Below, piece by piece: positions 30,265 to 39,639 of a stretch of DNA of 64,000 bases. The stretch spans positions 62,001-126,000 of the forward strand of contig NZ_JASSOT010000001.1 in NCBI RefSeq assembly GCF_030238365.1, in the 5' to 3' direction. The translations under genes and the position numbers were made by a program. Under the pieces are notes generated by a model. The model saw only the letters and a list, made by a program, of their open reading frames with translations, made no database searches and was not told where the DNA came from. Numbering within the stretch: the first letter of the stretch is position 1; each line of letters starts with the position of its first letter. The stretch is from Lelliottia wanjuensis. GTDB taxonomy: Bacteria > Pseudomonadota > Gammaproteobacteria > Enterobacterales > Enterobacteriaceae.

Positions 30265-31901
30265 GGTTTTTTCACCTCATCCTGTTTCTCACGTGACACG
30301 CCTGCGAACGAGGCGTTGCCGAATGGGCTCAGCACCAGGCCTTTAATATCATAGCGATAGGCCTGCAATCGCAGGGAAGAAGCCAGCGGCAGGACCGGCA
30401 GTTCGCGGGCCAGAATGTTCTGCGCTTCATCGTACGCTTCAATGCGCGAGGCCAGTTGCTGTGACGACAGCGCCTTTTGCAGCACAGTGTCAAATTCACG
30501 GTTACACCAGTGAGCGTAGTTGGTCTGGGAACGAATGGCGGCGCAGCTCAGCAGCGGGCGGAAGAAACTGTCGGGATCGTTACTGTCCGTCGACCAGCCC
30601 GAAAGCGTCAGGTCATGATTCATGTCCATCAGACGCGCCTCCTGGAAGCGGCCTTCGACGGGGACGATCACCACTTTCACGCCGACCTGGGCCATATCGG
30701 CCTGGATCAGCTCCGCTGTTTTCAACGGACTCGGGTTCCACGCCTGGGAACTGGTCGGGACCCACAGCTGCAGGGTGAGGTTGGTCGCGCCCAGCGCTTT
30801 GAGCTGTTCGCGCGCTTTCGCCGGATCGTATTCGGTGATTTTCGCTTCGCTGTCGTACGCCCACGACGCACGCGGCAGAATCGACGCCGCCGTTTCCGCC
30901 GTGCCGTAATAGATCGACTGCATCAGGCGCTGGTTATTGATCGCCAGCGCCAGTGCATGACGCACGGCAGGATTGTTGAGCGGCGGTTTGTCGGTATTAA
31001 ATGCCAGATAGGCGATATTCATGCCGGGGCGCAGGGTCAGACGCAAGCGCGGATCGTCACGCAGAATGGTCAGCTGGCTGGCGGCCGGCCACGCGAGCAC
31101 GTCGCATTCGCCGGTCAGCAGTTTAGATAATCTGCCGGTCCCGCCGGAGCCCAGATCGACCACCACCTGCGGCATCAGCGGGGTGCCGCGCCAGAAGTGT
31201 TCGTGACGTTGTAACCGAATGTACTGCCCGGCACGGTACTCCGCCATCTGGAACGGACCGGTGCCCACCGGCTGGCGGTCAAGCAGCTCCTGATGATCGG
31301 CTTTCGTCAGCTTATCGGCGTATTCCGCCGACATGACCGACGCATAGTGGGTCGCAAGATGCCACAGGAACGAGGCATCCGGGCGCGTCAGGCGAAACTC
31401 CACCGTCCGGCTGTCGAGCTTGCGCACGTCTTTCACCGTGTCGGCAAACTGCAGGCTGTCGAAATAGGGGAAGTTGCCGCCGTTGACGTTATGCCACGGG
31501 TGGTTGCGGTTAAAAATGCGCTGGAAAGTAAACACCACGTCGTCGGCGTTCAGCTTGCGGGTCGGTTTGAACCACGGCGTGGACTGAAACGCCACGTCGT
31601 CGCGCAGGTGGAAGCGGTAAGTCGCGCCGTTGTCCAGCACTTCCCAGCTCTCGGCGAGTTCCGGCACCAGGCGATAGGTATAAGGATCAACATCAAGCAG
31701 GCGATCGTAAAGCTGTGCGGCGAGGGTGTCGACGATCAGGCCGCTGCCTGCTTTCTGTGGGTTCAGGGTGTCGACTTGCCCGTTCACGCAATAGACAAAA
31801 CCACTGTCGCGAATATCAGGAAGCGCAGTCTGTTCGGGCGCAGCAAAGACCAGGCGGCTAAACAGACCGAGTGCAATCAGGGACGATAAAACCAGACGCA
31901 T
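30261..31901 (-). CDS. sapA: SapA, periplasmic peptide-binding protein
   Basis: Family 5 solute-binding protein of 546 residues with a Sec signal peptide (about 1-20, ending VFA-A). It delivers substrates to SapBC. SBP_bac_5 features include the [19 protein letters not shown] region. It is the first gene of the operon. pspF lies 87 bases upstream on the same strand. In E. coli K-12 the puu cluster and ymjA sit in between and are absent here. Confidence 0.96.
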   Translation of the reverse strand: MRLVLSSLIALGLFSRLVFAAPEQTALPDIRDSGFVYCVNGQVDTLNPQKAGSGLIVDTLAAQLYDRLLDVDPYTYRLVPELAESWEVLDNGATYRFHLRDDVAFQSTPWFKPTRKLNADDVVFTFQRIFNRNHPWHNVNGGNFPYFDSLQFADTVKDVRKLDSRTVEFRLTRPDASFLWHLATHYASVMSAEYADKLTKADHQELLDRQPVGTGPFQMAEYRAGQYIRLQRHEHFWRGTPLMPQVVVDLGSGGTGRLSKLLTGECDVLAWPAASQLTILRDDPRLRLTLRPGMNIAYLAFNTDKPPLNNPAVRHALALAINNQRLMQSIYYGTAETAASILPRASWAYDSEAKITEYDPAKAREQLKALGATNLTLQLWVPTSSQAWNPSPLKTAELIQADMAQVGVKVVIVPVEGRFQEARLMDMNHDLTLSGWSTDSNDPDSFFRPLLSCAAIRSQTNYAHWCNREFDTVLQKALSSQQLASRIEAYDEAQNILARELPVLPLASSLRLQAYRYDIKGLVLSPFGNASFAGVSREKQDEVKKP

Positions 31902-31988
31902 AATTTTCAGGGTTTTTAGATTCGATCTGCAAAGTGTATCGCACTTACCCCCGATTCGGAAAATGTCTGCGGGTAAGTGCCGATAATG

Positions 31989-32966
31989 TCAGCGCATTTG
32001 ATGCTTTTTGAGCAATGCCCTTAATTGATGGTAGGTCAGACCCAGCAGTTCGGCAGCCTGCTTCTGGTTATATTTTGCCTCTTTCAGACTCAGTTCCAGC
32101 AACTGCTGTTCCTGTTTGTGCTGGAACTGGCGCAAATCGAGCGGCAGAGAAGGGGTATCGGCGTGCGTCGTCGCTTCCCGTTTTGTCGGTGCGGCGCGAT
32201 AGAAGGGATCGATAATAATGGTGTCCAGCTCGGTTTCGCTGCTGGCGTGGCGGTACACGGATCGCTCGACCACGTTTTTCAGCTCGCGAATATTGCCCGG
32301 CCAGCGGTAGTCCAGCAGCGTTTCCCTGGCGTAGTCGCTAAAACCGGGAAACAGCGGCATGCCCAGCTCGCGGCACATCTGAATGGCGAACTGTTCGGCC
32401 AGCAGCATGATATCGCTGCGGCGTTCGCGCAGGGGCGGGAGTTGCACCACGTCAAAGGCCAGACGGTCGAGCAGATCCGCGCGGAATTTCTCCTCCGCCA
32501 CCATCTCCGGCAGATTGGCATTGGTGGCGCACACCAGACGCACGTTGACCTGTAACGGTTGACTGCCGCCGACGCGCTCCAGCTCGCCGTACTCGATCAC
32601 CCGGAGCAGCTTTTCCTGCACCAGCATCGGCGCAGTGGCGAGTTCGTCGAGGAACAGCGTCCCGCCGTCGGCGCGCTCGAAACGGCCCGGATGACGTTTT
32701 TGCGCGCCGGTAAAGGCGCCCGCTTCATGGCCGAACAGCTCAGTATCCAGCAAGTTTTCGTTCAGCGCCGCGCAGTTCAGCGAGATAAACGGCCCGTCCC
32801 ATCGCCCGGAAAGATAGTGCAGGCGGTTGGCGATCAGCTCCTTGCCGGTCCCGCGTTCACCAATAATCAGCACCGGCTTGTTGAGCGGGGCGAGGCGGGA
32901 AACCTGCTCCAGCACTTCAAGAAAACAGTTCGCTTCGCCCAGTAAATTGTCTTTGTAATCAGCCAT
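31989..32966 (-). CDS. pspF: PspF, sigma-54 enhancer-binding activator
   Basis: AAA+ activator of the phage-shock operon, 325 residues, with no N-terminal receiver domain; its activity is held down by PspA. Walker A GERGTGKE (36-43), the sigma-54-contacting GAFTGA loop (83-88), Walker B GGTLFLDE (101-108), and a C-terminal Fis-type HTH (KQAAELLGLTYHQLRALLKK). I chose ATG 32966 by homologue length. An in-frame start five codons upstream exists. It is divergent from pspA. Confidence 0.97.
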   Translation of the reverse strand: MADYKDNLLGEANCFLEVLEQVSRLAPLNKPVLIIGERGTGKELIANRLHYLSGRWDGPFISLNCAALNENLLDTELFGHEAGAFTGAQKRHPGRFERADGGTLFLDELATAPMLVQEKLLRVIEYGELERVGGSQPLQVNVRLVCATNANLPEMVAEEKFRADLLDRLAFDVVQLPPLRERRSDIMLLAEQFAIQMCRELGMPLFPGFSDYARETLLDYRWPGNIRELKNVVERSVYRHASSETELDTIIIDPFYRAAPTKREATTHADTPSLPLDLRQFQHKQEQQLLELSLKEAKYNQKQAAELLGLTYHQLRALLKKHQMR

Positions 32967-33065
32967 GATGAAATTAACCACTCGTTAGCGATATTCACCA
33001 GGTGAGAGTAGGTTCTCCGTGGCGTAAAATCAACCACAATCATATAAATCAATAAGATAAAAAAC

Positions 33066-33083
33066 TGGCACGGGATTTGTATT
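33066..33083 (+). promoter_or_regulatory. Sigma-54 promoter of pspABCD
   Basis: TGGCACGGGATTTGTATT matches the -24/-12 element: GG at 33067-33068 and GT exactly 10 bases later. E. coli pspA also has GT rather than GC at -12. It lies 50 bases before the pspA start. The AT-rich stretch at 33030-33060 upstream is where an IHF site would be expected, and the PspF sites should lie nearer pspF. Confidence 0.9.
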
Positions 33084-33132
33084 AGCTCATCAGCAGGGCA
33101 TCGCCCGATAACAGAAATGTGAGGATTGAATT

Positions 33133-33801
33133 ATGGGTATTTTTTCTCGTTTTGCCGACATCGTGAACGCCAACATCAACTCGCTGCTGGAGAAAGCGGA
33201 AGACCCGCAGAAGCTGGTGCGTCTGATGATTCAGGAAATGGAAGACACGCTGGTTGAAGTCCGCTCCACCTCTGCCCGTGCGCTGGCTGAAAAGAAACAG
33301 CTGTCACGTCGTATCGAGCAGGCCACTGCGCAACAGACAGAGTGGCAGGAAAAAGCCGAACTGGCGCTGCGTAAAGAGAAAGACGATCTGGCCCGTTCGG
33401 CGCTGATCGAAAAACAGAAGCTGACCGATATCGTCGCGACGCTGGAGCATGAAATCACGCTGGTGGATGAAACCCTGACCCGCATGAAAAAAGAGATTGC
33501 GGAGCTGGAAAACAAACTCAGCGAAACCCGTGCTCGCCAGCAGGCGCTGACCCTGCGCCACCAGGCCGCCAGCTCATCCCGCGACGTTCGCCGTCAGCTG
33601 GATAGCGGTAAACTGGATGAAGCGATGGCGCGTTTTGAATCCTTCGAACGCCGCATCGATCATATGGAAGCCGAGGCCGAGAGCCACAGCTTTGGTAAAC
33701 AGAAAACGCTGGATCAGCAGTTTGCCGATTTGAAAGCGGATGACGAAATCAGCGAGCAGCTTGCGGTGCTGAAAGCCAAAATGAAGCAAGACAACCAATA
33801 A
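33133..33801 (+). CDS. pspA: PspA, phage-shock/ESCRT-III-like membrane protein
   Basis: Peripheral inner-membrane protein of 222 residues that inhibits PspF in resting cells and, on stress, oligomerises on damaged membrane. It is almost entirely helical and coiled-coil (about 25-185), with an N-terminal amphipathic helix ([15 protein letters not shown]). GAGG precedes the ATG. First gene of the sigma-54-dependent pspABCD operon. Confidence 0.98.
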   Translation: MGIFSRFADIVNANINSLLEKAEDPQKLVRLMIQEMEDTLVEVRSTSARALAEKKQLSRRIEQATAQQTEWQEKAELALRKEKDDLARSALIEKQKLTDIVATLEHEITLVDETLTRMKKEIAELENKLSETRARQQALTLRHQAASSSRDVRRQLDSGKLDEAMARFESFERRIDHMEAEAESHSFGKQKTLDQQFADLKADDEISEQLAVLKAKMKQDNQ

Positions 33802-33855
33802 TAATGAATGCGGCACCGCTGCGTGCCGCAACGCATCGTAAGACAAGGAGACCCT

Positions 33856-34080
33856 ATGAGTGCGCTGTTTCTGGCTATTCCCCTGACCATTTTCGTGCTG
33901 TTTGTTCTGCCGATCTGGTTATGGCTGCACTACAGCAACCGTTCTTCCCGCGGTGAACTCTCGCAAAGCGAACAGCAACGTCTGTTGCAGCTCACCGATG
34001 ACGCGAAAAAAATGCGCGAACGCATCCAGTCGCTGGAAGCGATTCTGGACGCGGAACATCCGAACTGGAGGGACAATTAA
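33856..34080 (+). CDS. pspB: PspB, phage-shock membrane protein
   Basis: A 74-residue inner-membrane protein with one N-terminal helix (ALFLAIPLTIFVLFVLPIWL) and a cytosolic coiled-coil tail (SEQQRLLQLTDDAKKMRERI). With PspC it relieves PspA inhibition of PspF. ATG 33856 is behind AAGGAG; a GTG-type start 16 codons upstream is not supported. Its stop overlaps pspC (TAATG). Confidence 0.96.
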   Translation: MSALFLAIPLTIFVLFVLPIWLWLHYSNRSSRGELSQSEQQRLLQLTDDAKKMRERIQSLEAILDAEHPNWRDN

Positions 34081-34439
34081 TGGGCGGACTGAATCTGAAT
34101 AAAAAGCTGTGGCGTATTCCCCAGCAGGGGATGGTGCGCGGTGTCTGTGCCGGTCTGGCGCACTATCTCGACGTACCCGTCAAGCTGGTGCGGGTTGTCA
34201 CCGTATTGTCCATTTTCTTCGGACTGGCGTTCATTACCCTTGTCGCGTACATCGTCTTATCCTTTGTACTCGACCCGATGCCGGACAGCGCCTGGTCATC
34301 GGAAGACGCACCGACCAGCAGCGACTTGCTCGACGCGGTCGATGCCGAACTGGCTTCCGGCGAGAAGCGTTTGCGCGAAATGGAACGTTACGTCACCTCC
34401 GACACGTTCACGCTGCGCAGCCGTTTTCGTCAGCTTTAA
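34080..34439 (+). CDS. pspC: PspC, phage-shock membrane sensor
   Basis: A 119-residue PspC-domain protein. The N-terminal basic and helical segment is followed by a transmembrane region (about 38-62, VVTVLSIFFGLAFITLVAYIVLSF), then an acidic C-terminal part with a leucine-zipper-like end. It binds PspA under stress and activates psp. It is coupled to pspB by a 1-base overlap. Confidence 0.96.
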   Translation: MGGLNLNKKLWRIPQQGMVRGVCAGLAHYLDVPVKLVRVVTVLSIFFGLAFITLVAYIVLSFVLDPMPDSAWSSEDAPTSSDLLDAVDAELASGEKRLREMERYVTSDTFTLRSRFRQL

Positions 34440-34454
34440 CTGAGAGAATAAAAT

Positions 34455-34676
34455 ATGAATCGTAACTGGCAGCAGGCCGGTCAGAAAATGAAACCGGGCC
34501 TCAAAATCGCAGGCAAATTCGTTTTACTGACCGCGCTACGTTATGGCCCGGCAGGCGTCGCGGGTTGGGCGGTGAAATCTGTTGCCCGTAAACCGATCAG
34601 AATGTTGCTGGCCGTGGCACTGGAGCCACTGCTGAAGAAAGTCGCAGGCCGTTTTTCCCGCCGTTATTTTTCCTGA
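34455..34676 (+). CDS. pspD: PspD, phage-shock peripheral membrane protein
   Basis: A 73-residue small basic protein ending the psp operon, with the conserved core [20 protein letters not shown]. It is predicted to be membrane-associated. Its precise role is not established. In E. coli pspE follows; here no rhodanese-like gene follows and the next gene is ycjM. Confidence 0.92.
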   Translation: MNRNWQQAGQKMKPGLKIAGKFVLLTALRYGPAGVAGWAVKSVARKPIRMLLAVALEPLLKKVAGRFSRRYFS

Positions 34677-34688
34677 TTGCCCTCATTC

Positions 34689-34730
34689 GTTGCCTTCTCT
34701 TGAGACGAGAGAGGGCAACAGCCCCTCTCT
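34689..34730 (+). terminator. Two overlapping hairpins after pspD
   Basis: A 12-bp stem with one G-T pair (34689-34700 with 34708-34719) shares its right arm with an alternative 8-bp stem, AGAGAGGG/CCCTCTCT (34708-34715 with 34723-34730). Only one can form at a time. No T-run follows. It probably ends or trims the psp transcript. Confidence 0.45.
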
Positions 34731-34824
34731 GAATACCACTTTCACCGTTTCATCCTTTCTTTGCGGCAGCTCACATTAATGAGCAGAGTCGCTTTTTATT
34801 TGCGCTTTTCTCCCCTGAGGTTCG

Positions 34825-34853
34825 TTGACAGAAATTTTTAGGGGGAGTAGATT
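34825..34853 (+). promoter_or_regulatory. Predicted sigma-70 promoter of the ycj operon
   Basis: A consensus -35 TTGACA (34825-34830) is separated by exactly 17 bases from TAGATT (34848-34853), which matches four of six -10 positions. Transcription would start near 34860, leaving a leader of about 15 bases to the ycjM ATG. Confidence 0.7.
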
Positions 34854-34861
34854 GCCTTTCG

Positions 34862-34875
34862 TGGGACCGCTACCA
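34862..34875. promoter_or_regulatory. LacI-type operator candidate at ycjM start
   Basis: TGGGACCGCTACCA is an imperfect palindrome with the central CG typical of LacI-family operators. It sits at the predicted transcription start and its last base is the A of the ycjM ATG. An identical 14-mer occurs at 44781-44794. The adjacent LacI-family gene ycjW makes YcjW the likely ligand. Binding is inferred, not shown. Confidence 0.65.
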
Positions 34876-36572
34876 TGGAAATCAATGTGAACGATAAAAT
34901 AACGAATTTAATTAATCTTGTTTATGGGGAATCTTTTTCTGATAAGGATTTAAAGGTTCTTTTAGAAAAGATTGAACACGCGAAAGGGATTATTAGTCAC
35001 CAGCGTAAAAAGAACTGGGATGAAAAGGATGTGGTATTAATTACCTACGCCGATCAGTTTCAGAAAAGTCACCAGAAAGCGTTGCCGGTTTTTACGCGGT
35101 TTTATAATCGCTGGCTGGCGAACTCATTTTCCCATGTTCATCTGTTACCTTTTTACCCCTGGTCTTCCGACGACGGTTTTTCTGTGATTGATTATCATCG
35201 CGTCGCGCCTGAAACAGGCGAGTGGGGCGATGTTGCAGAATTAAAACAGTCCACAAACCTGATGTTTGATTTTGTCTGCAACCATATGTCGGCAAAAAGT
35301 GAATGGTTCCAGCGCTATTTGAATCAGGAACCTGGCTTTGAAGATTTCTTTATTGCGATCGACCCTGAAACAGATTTATCTGCCGTCACCCGTCCGCGGG
35401 CGCTGCCGCTGTTAACGCCGTTCACCCTGGCAGATGGCACCGTGCGCCACCTGTGGACCACCTTCAGCGATGACCAGATCGATCTGAACTTCGCCAGCCC
35501 GCAGGTCTTGATCGCCATGGTCGATGTGCTGCTGCACTATCTGGCGGAAGGGGCCGATTATATCCGCCTCGATGCGGTCGGGTTTATGTGGAAAGTTCCA
35601 GGAACCACCTGTATCCATCTGGAACAAACTCACCGTCTGATTCAGCTGTTCCGCGCGATCACCGAGGCGGTGGCACCCGGCACGGTCATCATCACCGAAA
35701 CCAATGTCCCGCACAAAGACAACATCTCTTACTTTGGCGATGGCACCAATGAAGCGCAGATGGTGTATCAGTTCTCGCTCCCTCCGCTGGTGCTGCACAG
35801 CGTGCACAGCCAAAACGTTGAAGCCCTGTGCCAGTGGGCGCAACAGCTGACTCTGCCTTCCGAGAAAACCACCTGGTTTAACTTCCTTGCATCCCACGAC
35901 GGCATTGGTCTCAATCCGGTGCGCGGTATTATTCCTGAGAGCGATATTCTGGCGCTGGTTGAAAAGCTGCAGCACGAAGGCGCGCTGGTGAACTGGAAAA
36001 ATAACCCGGACGGTACGCGCAGCCCTTATGAAATCAATGTCACGTATCTGGATGCGTTAAGCAGCCAAAGCAGTACCGATAGCGAACGCCTCGCGAGATT
36101 CTTGTTGGCCCACGCGGTGTTATTAAGTTTTCCGGGCGTGCCCGCAATTTATATTCAAAGCATTATTGGCTCGCGTAATGATTATGATAACGTCGAACGT
36201 CTGGGATATAACCGTGCGATTAACCGGCGGAAATATCAGGAAGGGGAAATGGATGCCCAGCTTGAAGATAATAAAACCCTGAGACATAACAGTTATCAGG
36301 CGCTGACAAAAATGATTGCTATTCGTCGTCAGCAAAAAGCGTTTCACCCTGACAGTCAGGCATTTTATGACGCAGTGAATCAGCATGTTCTTAGAATCAT
36401 TCGCGTCGCCGGGAACGGTGAGCGAATAACGGCGCTATTTAATTTCCAGGAACATGCTCAAACTATTTTCCTGGAAATTCAGTCTGGGACGGAATTGCTC
36501 ACGGGAACCCCTGTTAGCGGAAATTCTGTGACGCTCAATCCGTGGCAGGTGATGTGGATTAAAGAAATCTAA
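34875..36572 (+). CDS. ycjM: YcjM, glucosylglycerate phosphorylase (GH13)
   Basis: Sucrose-phosphorylase-like GH13 enzyme of 565 residues. The E. coli homologue splits 2-O-alpha-glucosyl-glycerate with phosphate to glucose 1-phosphate and glycerate. The predicted nucleophile is Asp233 (IRLDAVGF) and the acid/base Glu275 (IITETNVPHK). HLLPFYPWSSDDGFS is the conserved region I. First gene of ycjMNOPQRSTUV. The start overlaps an operator candidate and the ribosome site is weak (GGGA, 8 bases away). The first 400 bases are more AT-rich than the rest. Confidence 0.93.
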   Translation: MEINVNDKITNLINLVYGESFSDKDLKVLLEKIEHAKGIISHQRKKNWDEKDVVLITYADQFQKSHQKALPVFTRFYNRWLANSFSHVHLLPFYPWSSDDGFSVIDYHRVAPETGEWGDVAELKQSTNLMFDFVCNHMSAKSEWFQRYLNQEPGFEDFFIAIDPETDLSAVTRPRALPLLTPFTLADGTVRHLWTTFSDDQIDLNFASPQVLIAMVDVLLHYLAEGADYIRLDAVGFMWKVPGTTCIHLEQTHRLIQLFRAITEAVAPGTVIITETNVPHKDNISYFGDGTNEAQMVYQFSLPPLVLHSVHSQNVEALCQWAQQLTLPSEKTTWFNFLASHDGIGLNPVRGIIPESDILALVEKLQHEGALVNWKNNPDGTRSPYEINVTYLDALSSQSSTDSERLARFLLAHAVLLSFPGVPAIYIQSIIGSRNDYDNVERLGYNRAINRRKYQEGEMDAQLEDNKTLRHNSYQALTKMIAIRRQQKAFHPDSQAFYDAVNQHVLRIIRVAGNGERITALFNFQEHAQTIFLEIQSGTELLTGTPVSGNSVTLNPWQVMWIKEI

Positions 36573-36585
36573 AAGGACGATAAAA

Positions 36586-37878
36586 ATGAAGATACCCAAA
36601 ATTGTGCTGATATCAGCACTGGTTTCGTGCGCCCTGTTGTCAGGCTGTCGGGATGACAATAATCAGGTCGTGACCATTGAGTTCATGCACTCGTCGGTGG
36701 AGCAGGAGCGCCAGGCGGTGATCACGCAGCTCATTGAACGCTTCGAGAAAGACAACCCGTCCATCAAGGTGAAACAGGTGCCGGTGGAAGAGGACGCCTA
36801 CAACACCAAAGTGATCACCCTGGCCCGTACCGGTGCGCTGCCAGAGGTCATCGAAGTCAGCCACGATTACGCCAAAGTGATGGACAAAGAGCAGCTTCTC
36901 GATCGCGATGCCATCAGCGCCGCGATTGGCGCGGTCGGTGAAAACACCTTCTACGACGGCATTCTGCGCGTGGTGCGCACGGAAGATGGCAAGGCGTGGA
37001 CGGGCGTTCCGGTCAGCGCGTGGCTCTCCGGCGTCTGGTATCACAAATCTGCGCTGGCGGCGGCAGGTATCCAGGAGCCGACGACCTGGGAACAGCTGCT
37101 GAAAGCCAGCCAGAGCCTGAACCATCCGGAGAAAAAACAGTACGGCATCGCCTTGCCCACGGCGGAAAGCGTGATGACCGAACAGGCGTTTTCGCAGTTT
37201 GCCCTGTCAGGCGGTGCCAACGTCTTTAATGCGAAGGGCGAAGTTGACATTAACACCCCTGAGATGGCGAAGGCGCTGGCGTTCTATCGCGATCTGGCAG
37301 CGACGACGATGCCTGGCTCAAACGACGTGATGGAAATCAAAGACGCCTTTATGAACGGCTCCGCGCCGATGGCGATCTACTCCACCTACATTCTTCCTGC
37401 GGTGTTTAAAGACGGTCATCCTGCCGATCTCGGCTTTGTCGTGCCGACGGAAAAAACCGCGGCGGTTTACGGGATGATCACCTCGCTGACCATCACCAAC
37501 GGGCAAACCGAACAGGAGACCAAAGCGGCAGAGACCTTTGTCACCTGGATGGAGAAGGCACAAAACGCGGCCGACTGGGTAATGATGTCGCCGGGGGCGG
37601 CGCTGCCGGTGAACAAACTGGTGGTGGGCACGGACTCCTGGAAAAACAACAACGTCATTCAGGCCTTTGGTCAGCTGCCTTATGAGCTGATCGCCCAGTT
37701 CCCGAACGTGCAGGTCTTTGGTGCCGTGGGGGATAAAAACTTCACCCGCATGGGCGACGTGACGGGGTCGGGGGTGATCAGTTCGATGGTGCATAACGTA
37801 ACGGTCGGTAAAAAAGATCTCAACACCACCTTAAGTGACAGCCAGAAACGTCTGGCCGATCTGATCTCGCAACGATAG
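36586..37878 (+). CDS. ycjN: YcjN, sugar-binding lipoprotein of ABC transporter
   Basis: Family 1 extracellular solute-binding protein of 430 residues. A lipoprotein signal peptide ends in lipobox LLSGC with Cys21. It would capture an oligosaccharide or glucoside in the periplasm for YcjO-YcjP-YcjV. AAAGGACG lies before the ATG, 13 bases after ycjM. The substrate is not proven; the cluster suggests alpha-glucosides such as kojibiose or glucosylglycerate. Confidence 0.94.
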   Translation: MKIPKIVLISALVSCALLSGCRDDNNQVVTIEFMHSSVEQERQAVITQLIERFEKDNPSIKVKQVPVEEDAYNTKVITLARTGALPEVIEVSHDYAKVMDKEQLLDRDAISAAIGAVGENTFYDGILRVVRTEDGKAWTGVPVSAWLSGVWYHKSALAAAGIQEPTTWEQLLKASQSLNHPEKKQYGIALPTAESVMTEQAFSQFALSGGANVFNAKGEVDINTPEMAKALAFYRDLAATTMPGSNDVMEIKDAFMNGSAPMAIYSTYILPAVFKDGHPADLGFVVPTEKTAAVYGMITSLTITNGQTEQETKAAETFVTWMEKAQNAADWVMMSPGAALPVNKLVVGTDSWKNNNVIQAFGQLPYELIAQFPNVQVFGAVGDKNFTRMGDVTGSGVISSMVHNVTVGKKDLNTTLSDSQKRLADLISQR

Positions 37879-37899
37879 GGGCGCTCTGCGAAAGGAATT

Positions 37900-38781
37900 A
37901 TGAAGAGGTTGTTTTCTGGTCGTTCCGATCTGCCTTTCGCCATGCTGCTGTTGGCCCCCAGCCTGATTTTGCTGGGGGGCCTGGTGGCCTGGCCGATGAT
38001 TTCGAATATTGAGATCAGCTTTTTACGCTTGCCGCTGAATCCGCGCATCAGCGCCACGTTTGTCGGTCTGGATAATTACATCCGCATTCTGGGCGATACC
38101 GCGTTCTGGCACTCCCTGTGGATGACCTTCTGGTACACGGCGCTGGTGGTGATCGGCAGCACGGGCCTGGGGCTGGCGGTGGCAGTCTTCTTTAACCGCG
38201 AGTTTCGCCTGCGCAAGACAGCACGATCGCTGGTGATCCTCTCGTACGTCACGCCGTCGATCTCGCTGGTCTTCGCCTGGAAGTACATGTTCAACAACGG
38301 CTACGGCATCGTGAATTATCTGGGCGTGGATTTACTGCACCTCTACGACCAGGCTCCGCTGTGGTTTGACAACCCCGGCAGCAGCTTTGTGCTGGTGGTG
38401 CTGTTCGCCATCTGGCGCTACTTCCCGTATGCGTTTATCTCGTTCCTGGCGATTTTGCAGACCATCGATAAATCCCTGTACGAGGCGGCAGAGATGGACG
38501 GCGCGAACGGCTGGCAGCGTTTTCGCATCGTCACGCTTCCCGCGATCATGCCGGTGCTGGCGACGGTGATCACCCTGCGCACCATCTGGATGTTCTACAT
38601 GTTCGCGGACGTTTATCTCCTCACCACCAAGGTCGATATTCTCGGCGTCTACCTCTACAAAACGGCCTTTGCCTTTAACGACCTGGGGAAAGCGGCGGCC
38701 ATTTCGGTGGTGCTGTTTGTGATTATTTTCGCCGTCATTCTGCTGACCAGAAAAAGGGTAAACCTCAATGGCAACAAATAA
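37900..38781 (+). CDS. ycjO: YcjO, sugar ABC transporter permease
   Basis: A 293-residue inner-membrane permease of the MalF/UgpA class with six helices and the EAA loop YEAAEMDGANGWQRFRIVTLP. AAAGGAATT precedes the ATG. It overlaps ycjP by 14 bases. Confidence 0.95.
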   Translation: MKRLFSGRSDLPFAMLLLAPSLILLGGLVAWPMISNIEISFLRLPLNPRISATFVGLDNYIRILGDTAFWHSLWMTFWYTALVVIGSTGLGLAVAVFFNREFRLRKTARSLVILSYVTPSISLVFAWKYMFNNGYGIVNYLGVDLLHLYDQAPLWFDNPGSSFVLVVLFAIWRYFPYAFISFLAILQTIDKSLYEAAEMDGANGWQRFRIVTLPAIMPVLATVITLRTIWMFYMFADVYLLTTKVDILGVYLYKTAFAFNDLGKAAAISVVLFVIIFAVILLTRKRVNLNGNK

Positions 38782-39610
38782 ACGCACCCTCAGTCGTATC
38801 GGTTTTTATGTCGGACTGGCGCTGTTTCTGATAGTCACGCTGTTTCCGTTTTTCGTGATGCTGATGACCTCGTTCAAAAGTGCGAAAGAGGCGATCTCGC
38901 TGCACCCGACAATCCTGCCGCAGGCGTGGACGGTGCAGCACTACGTCGACATCTTTAACCCGCTGATCTTCCCGTTTGTGAACTACTTCAGGAACAGCCT
39001 GGTGGTGTCATTAAGTTCCTCGGTGATCGCCGTGTTCCTGGGCACGCTCGGCGCCTACGCGCTCTCAAAGCTGCGCTTTAAAGGGCGCGCCACCATCAAT
39101 GCCAGCTTTTACAGCGTCTATATGTTCTCGGGCATTTTGCTGGTGGTACCGCTGTTCAAAATCATCACGGCGCTTGGCATTTACGACACCGAACTGGCGC
39201 TGATTATCACCATGGTGACCCAGACGCTGCCGACCGCGGTGTTCATGCTCCGCAGCTATTTCGACACCATCCCGGACGAAATCGAAGAAGCGGCGATGAT
39301 GGATGGGCTCAACCGTCTGCAGATCATCTTCCGCATCACCGTGCCGCTGGCAATTTCCGGCCTGGTTTCGGTGTTCGTCTACTGCTTCATGGTGGCCTGG
39401 AACGACTATCTGTTTGCGTCGATTTTCCTCTCCAGCGCCAGCAACTTCACCTTACCTGTCGGGCTGAACACGCTGTTCAGTACGCCGGACTATATCTGGG
39501 GTCGCATGATGGCGGCATCGCTGGTGACGGCACTGCCGGTGGTAGTCATGTATGCGCTTTCTGAACGTTTCATTAAAAGTGGTTTAACCGCCGGTGGCGT
39601 TAAGGGCTAA
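38768..39610 (+). CDS. ycjP: YcjP, sugar ABC transporter permease
   Basis: A 280-residue MalG/UgpE-class permease, partner of YcjO, with six helices and the EAA loop EEAAMMDGLNRLQIIFRITVP. The start lies inside the ycjO 3' end (14-base overlap), indicating coupling. Confidence 0.95.
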   Translation: MATNKRTLSRIGFYVGLALFLIVTLFPFFVMLMTSFKSAKEAISLHPTILPQAWTVQHYVDIFNPLIFPFVNYFRNSLVVSLSSSVIAVFLGTLGAYALSKLRFKGRATINASFYSVYMFSGILLVVPLFKIITALGIYDTELALIITMVTQTLPTAVFMLRSYFDTIPDEIEEAAMMDGLNRLQIIFRITVPLAISGLVSVFVYCFMVAWNDYLFASIFLSSASNFTLPVGLNTLFSTPDYIWGRMMAASLVTALPVVVMYALSERFIKSGLTAGGVKG

Positions 39611-39639
39611 GGCGGCCAGTTTTTAACAAGGAGTCAGGC

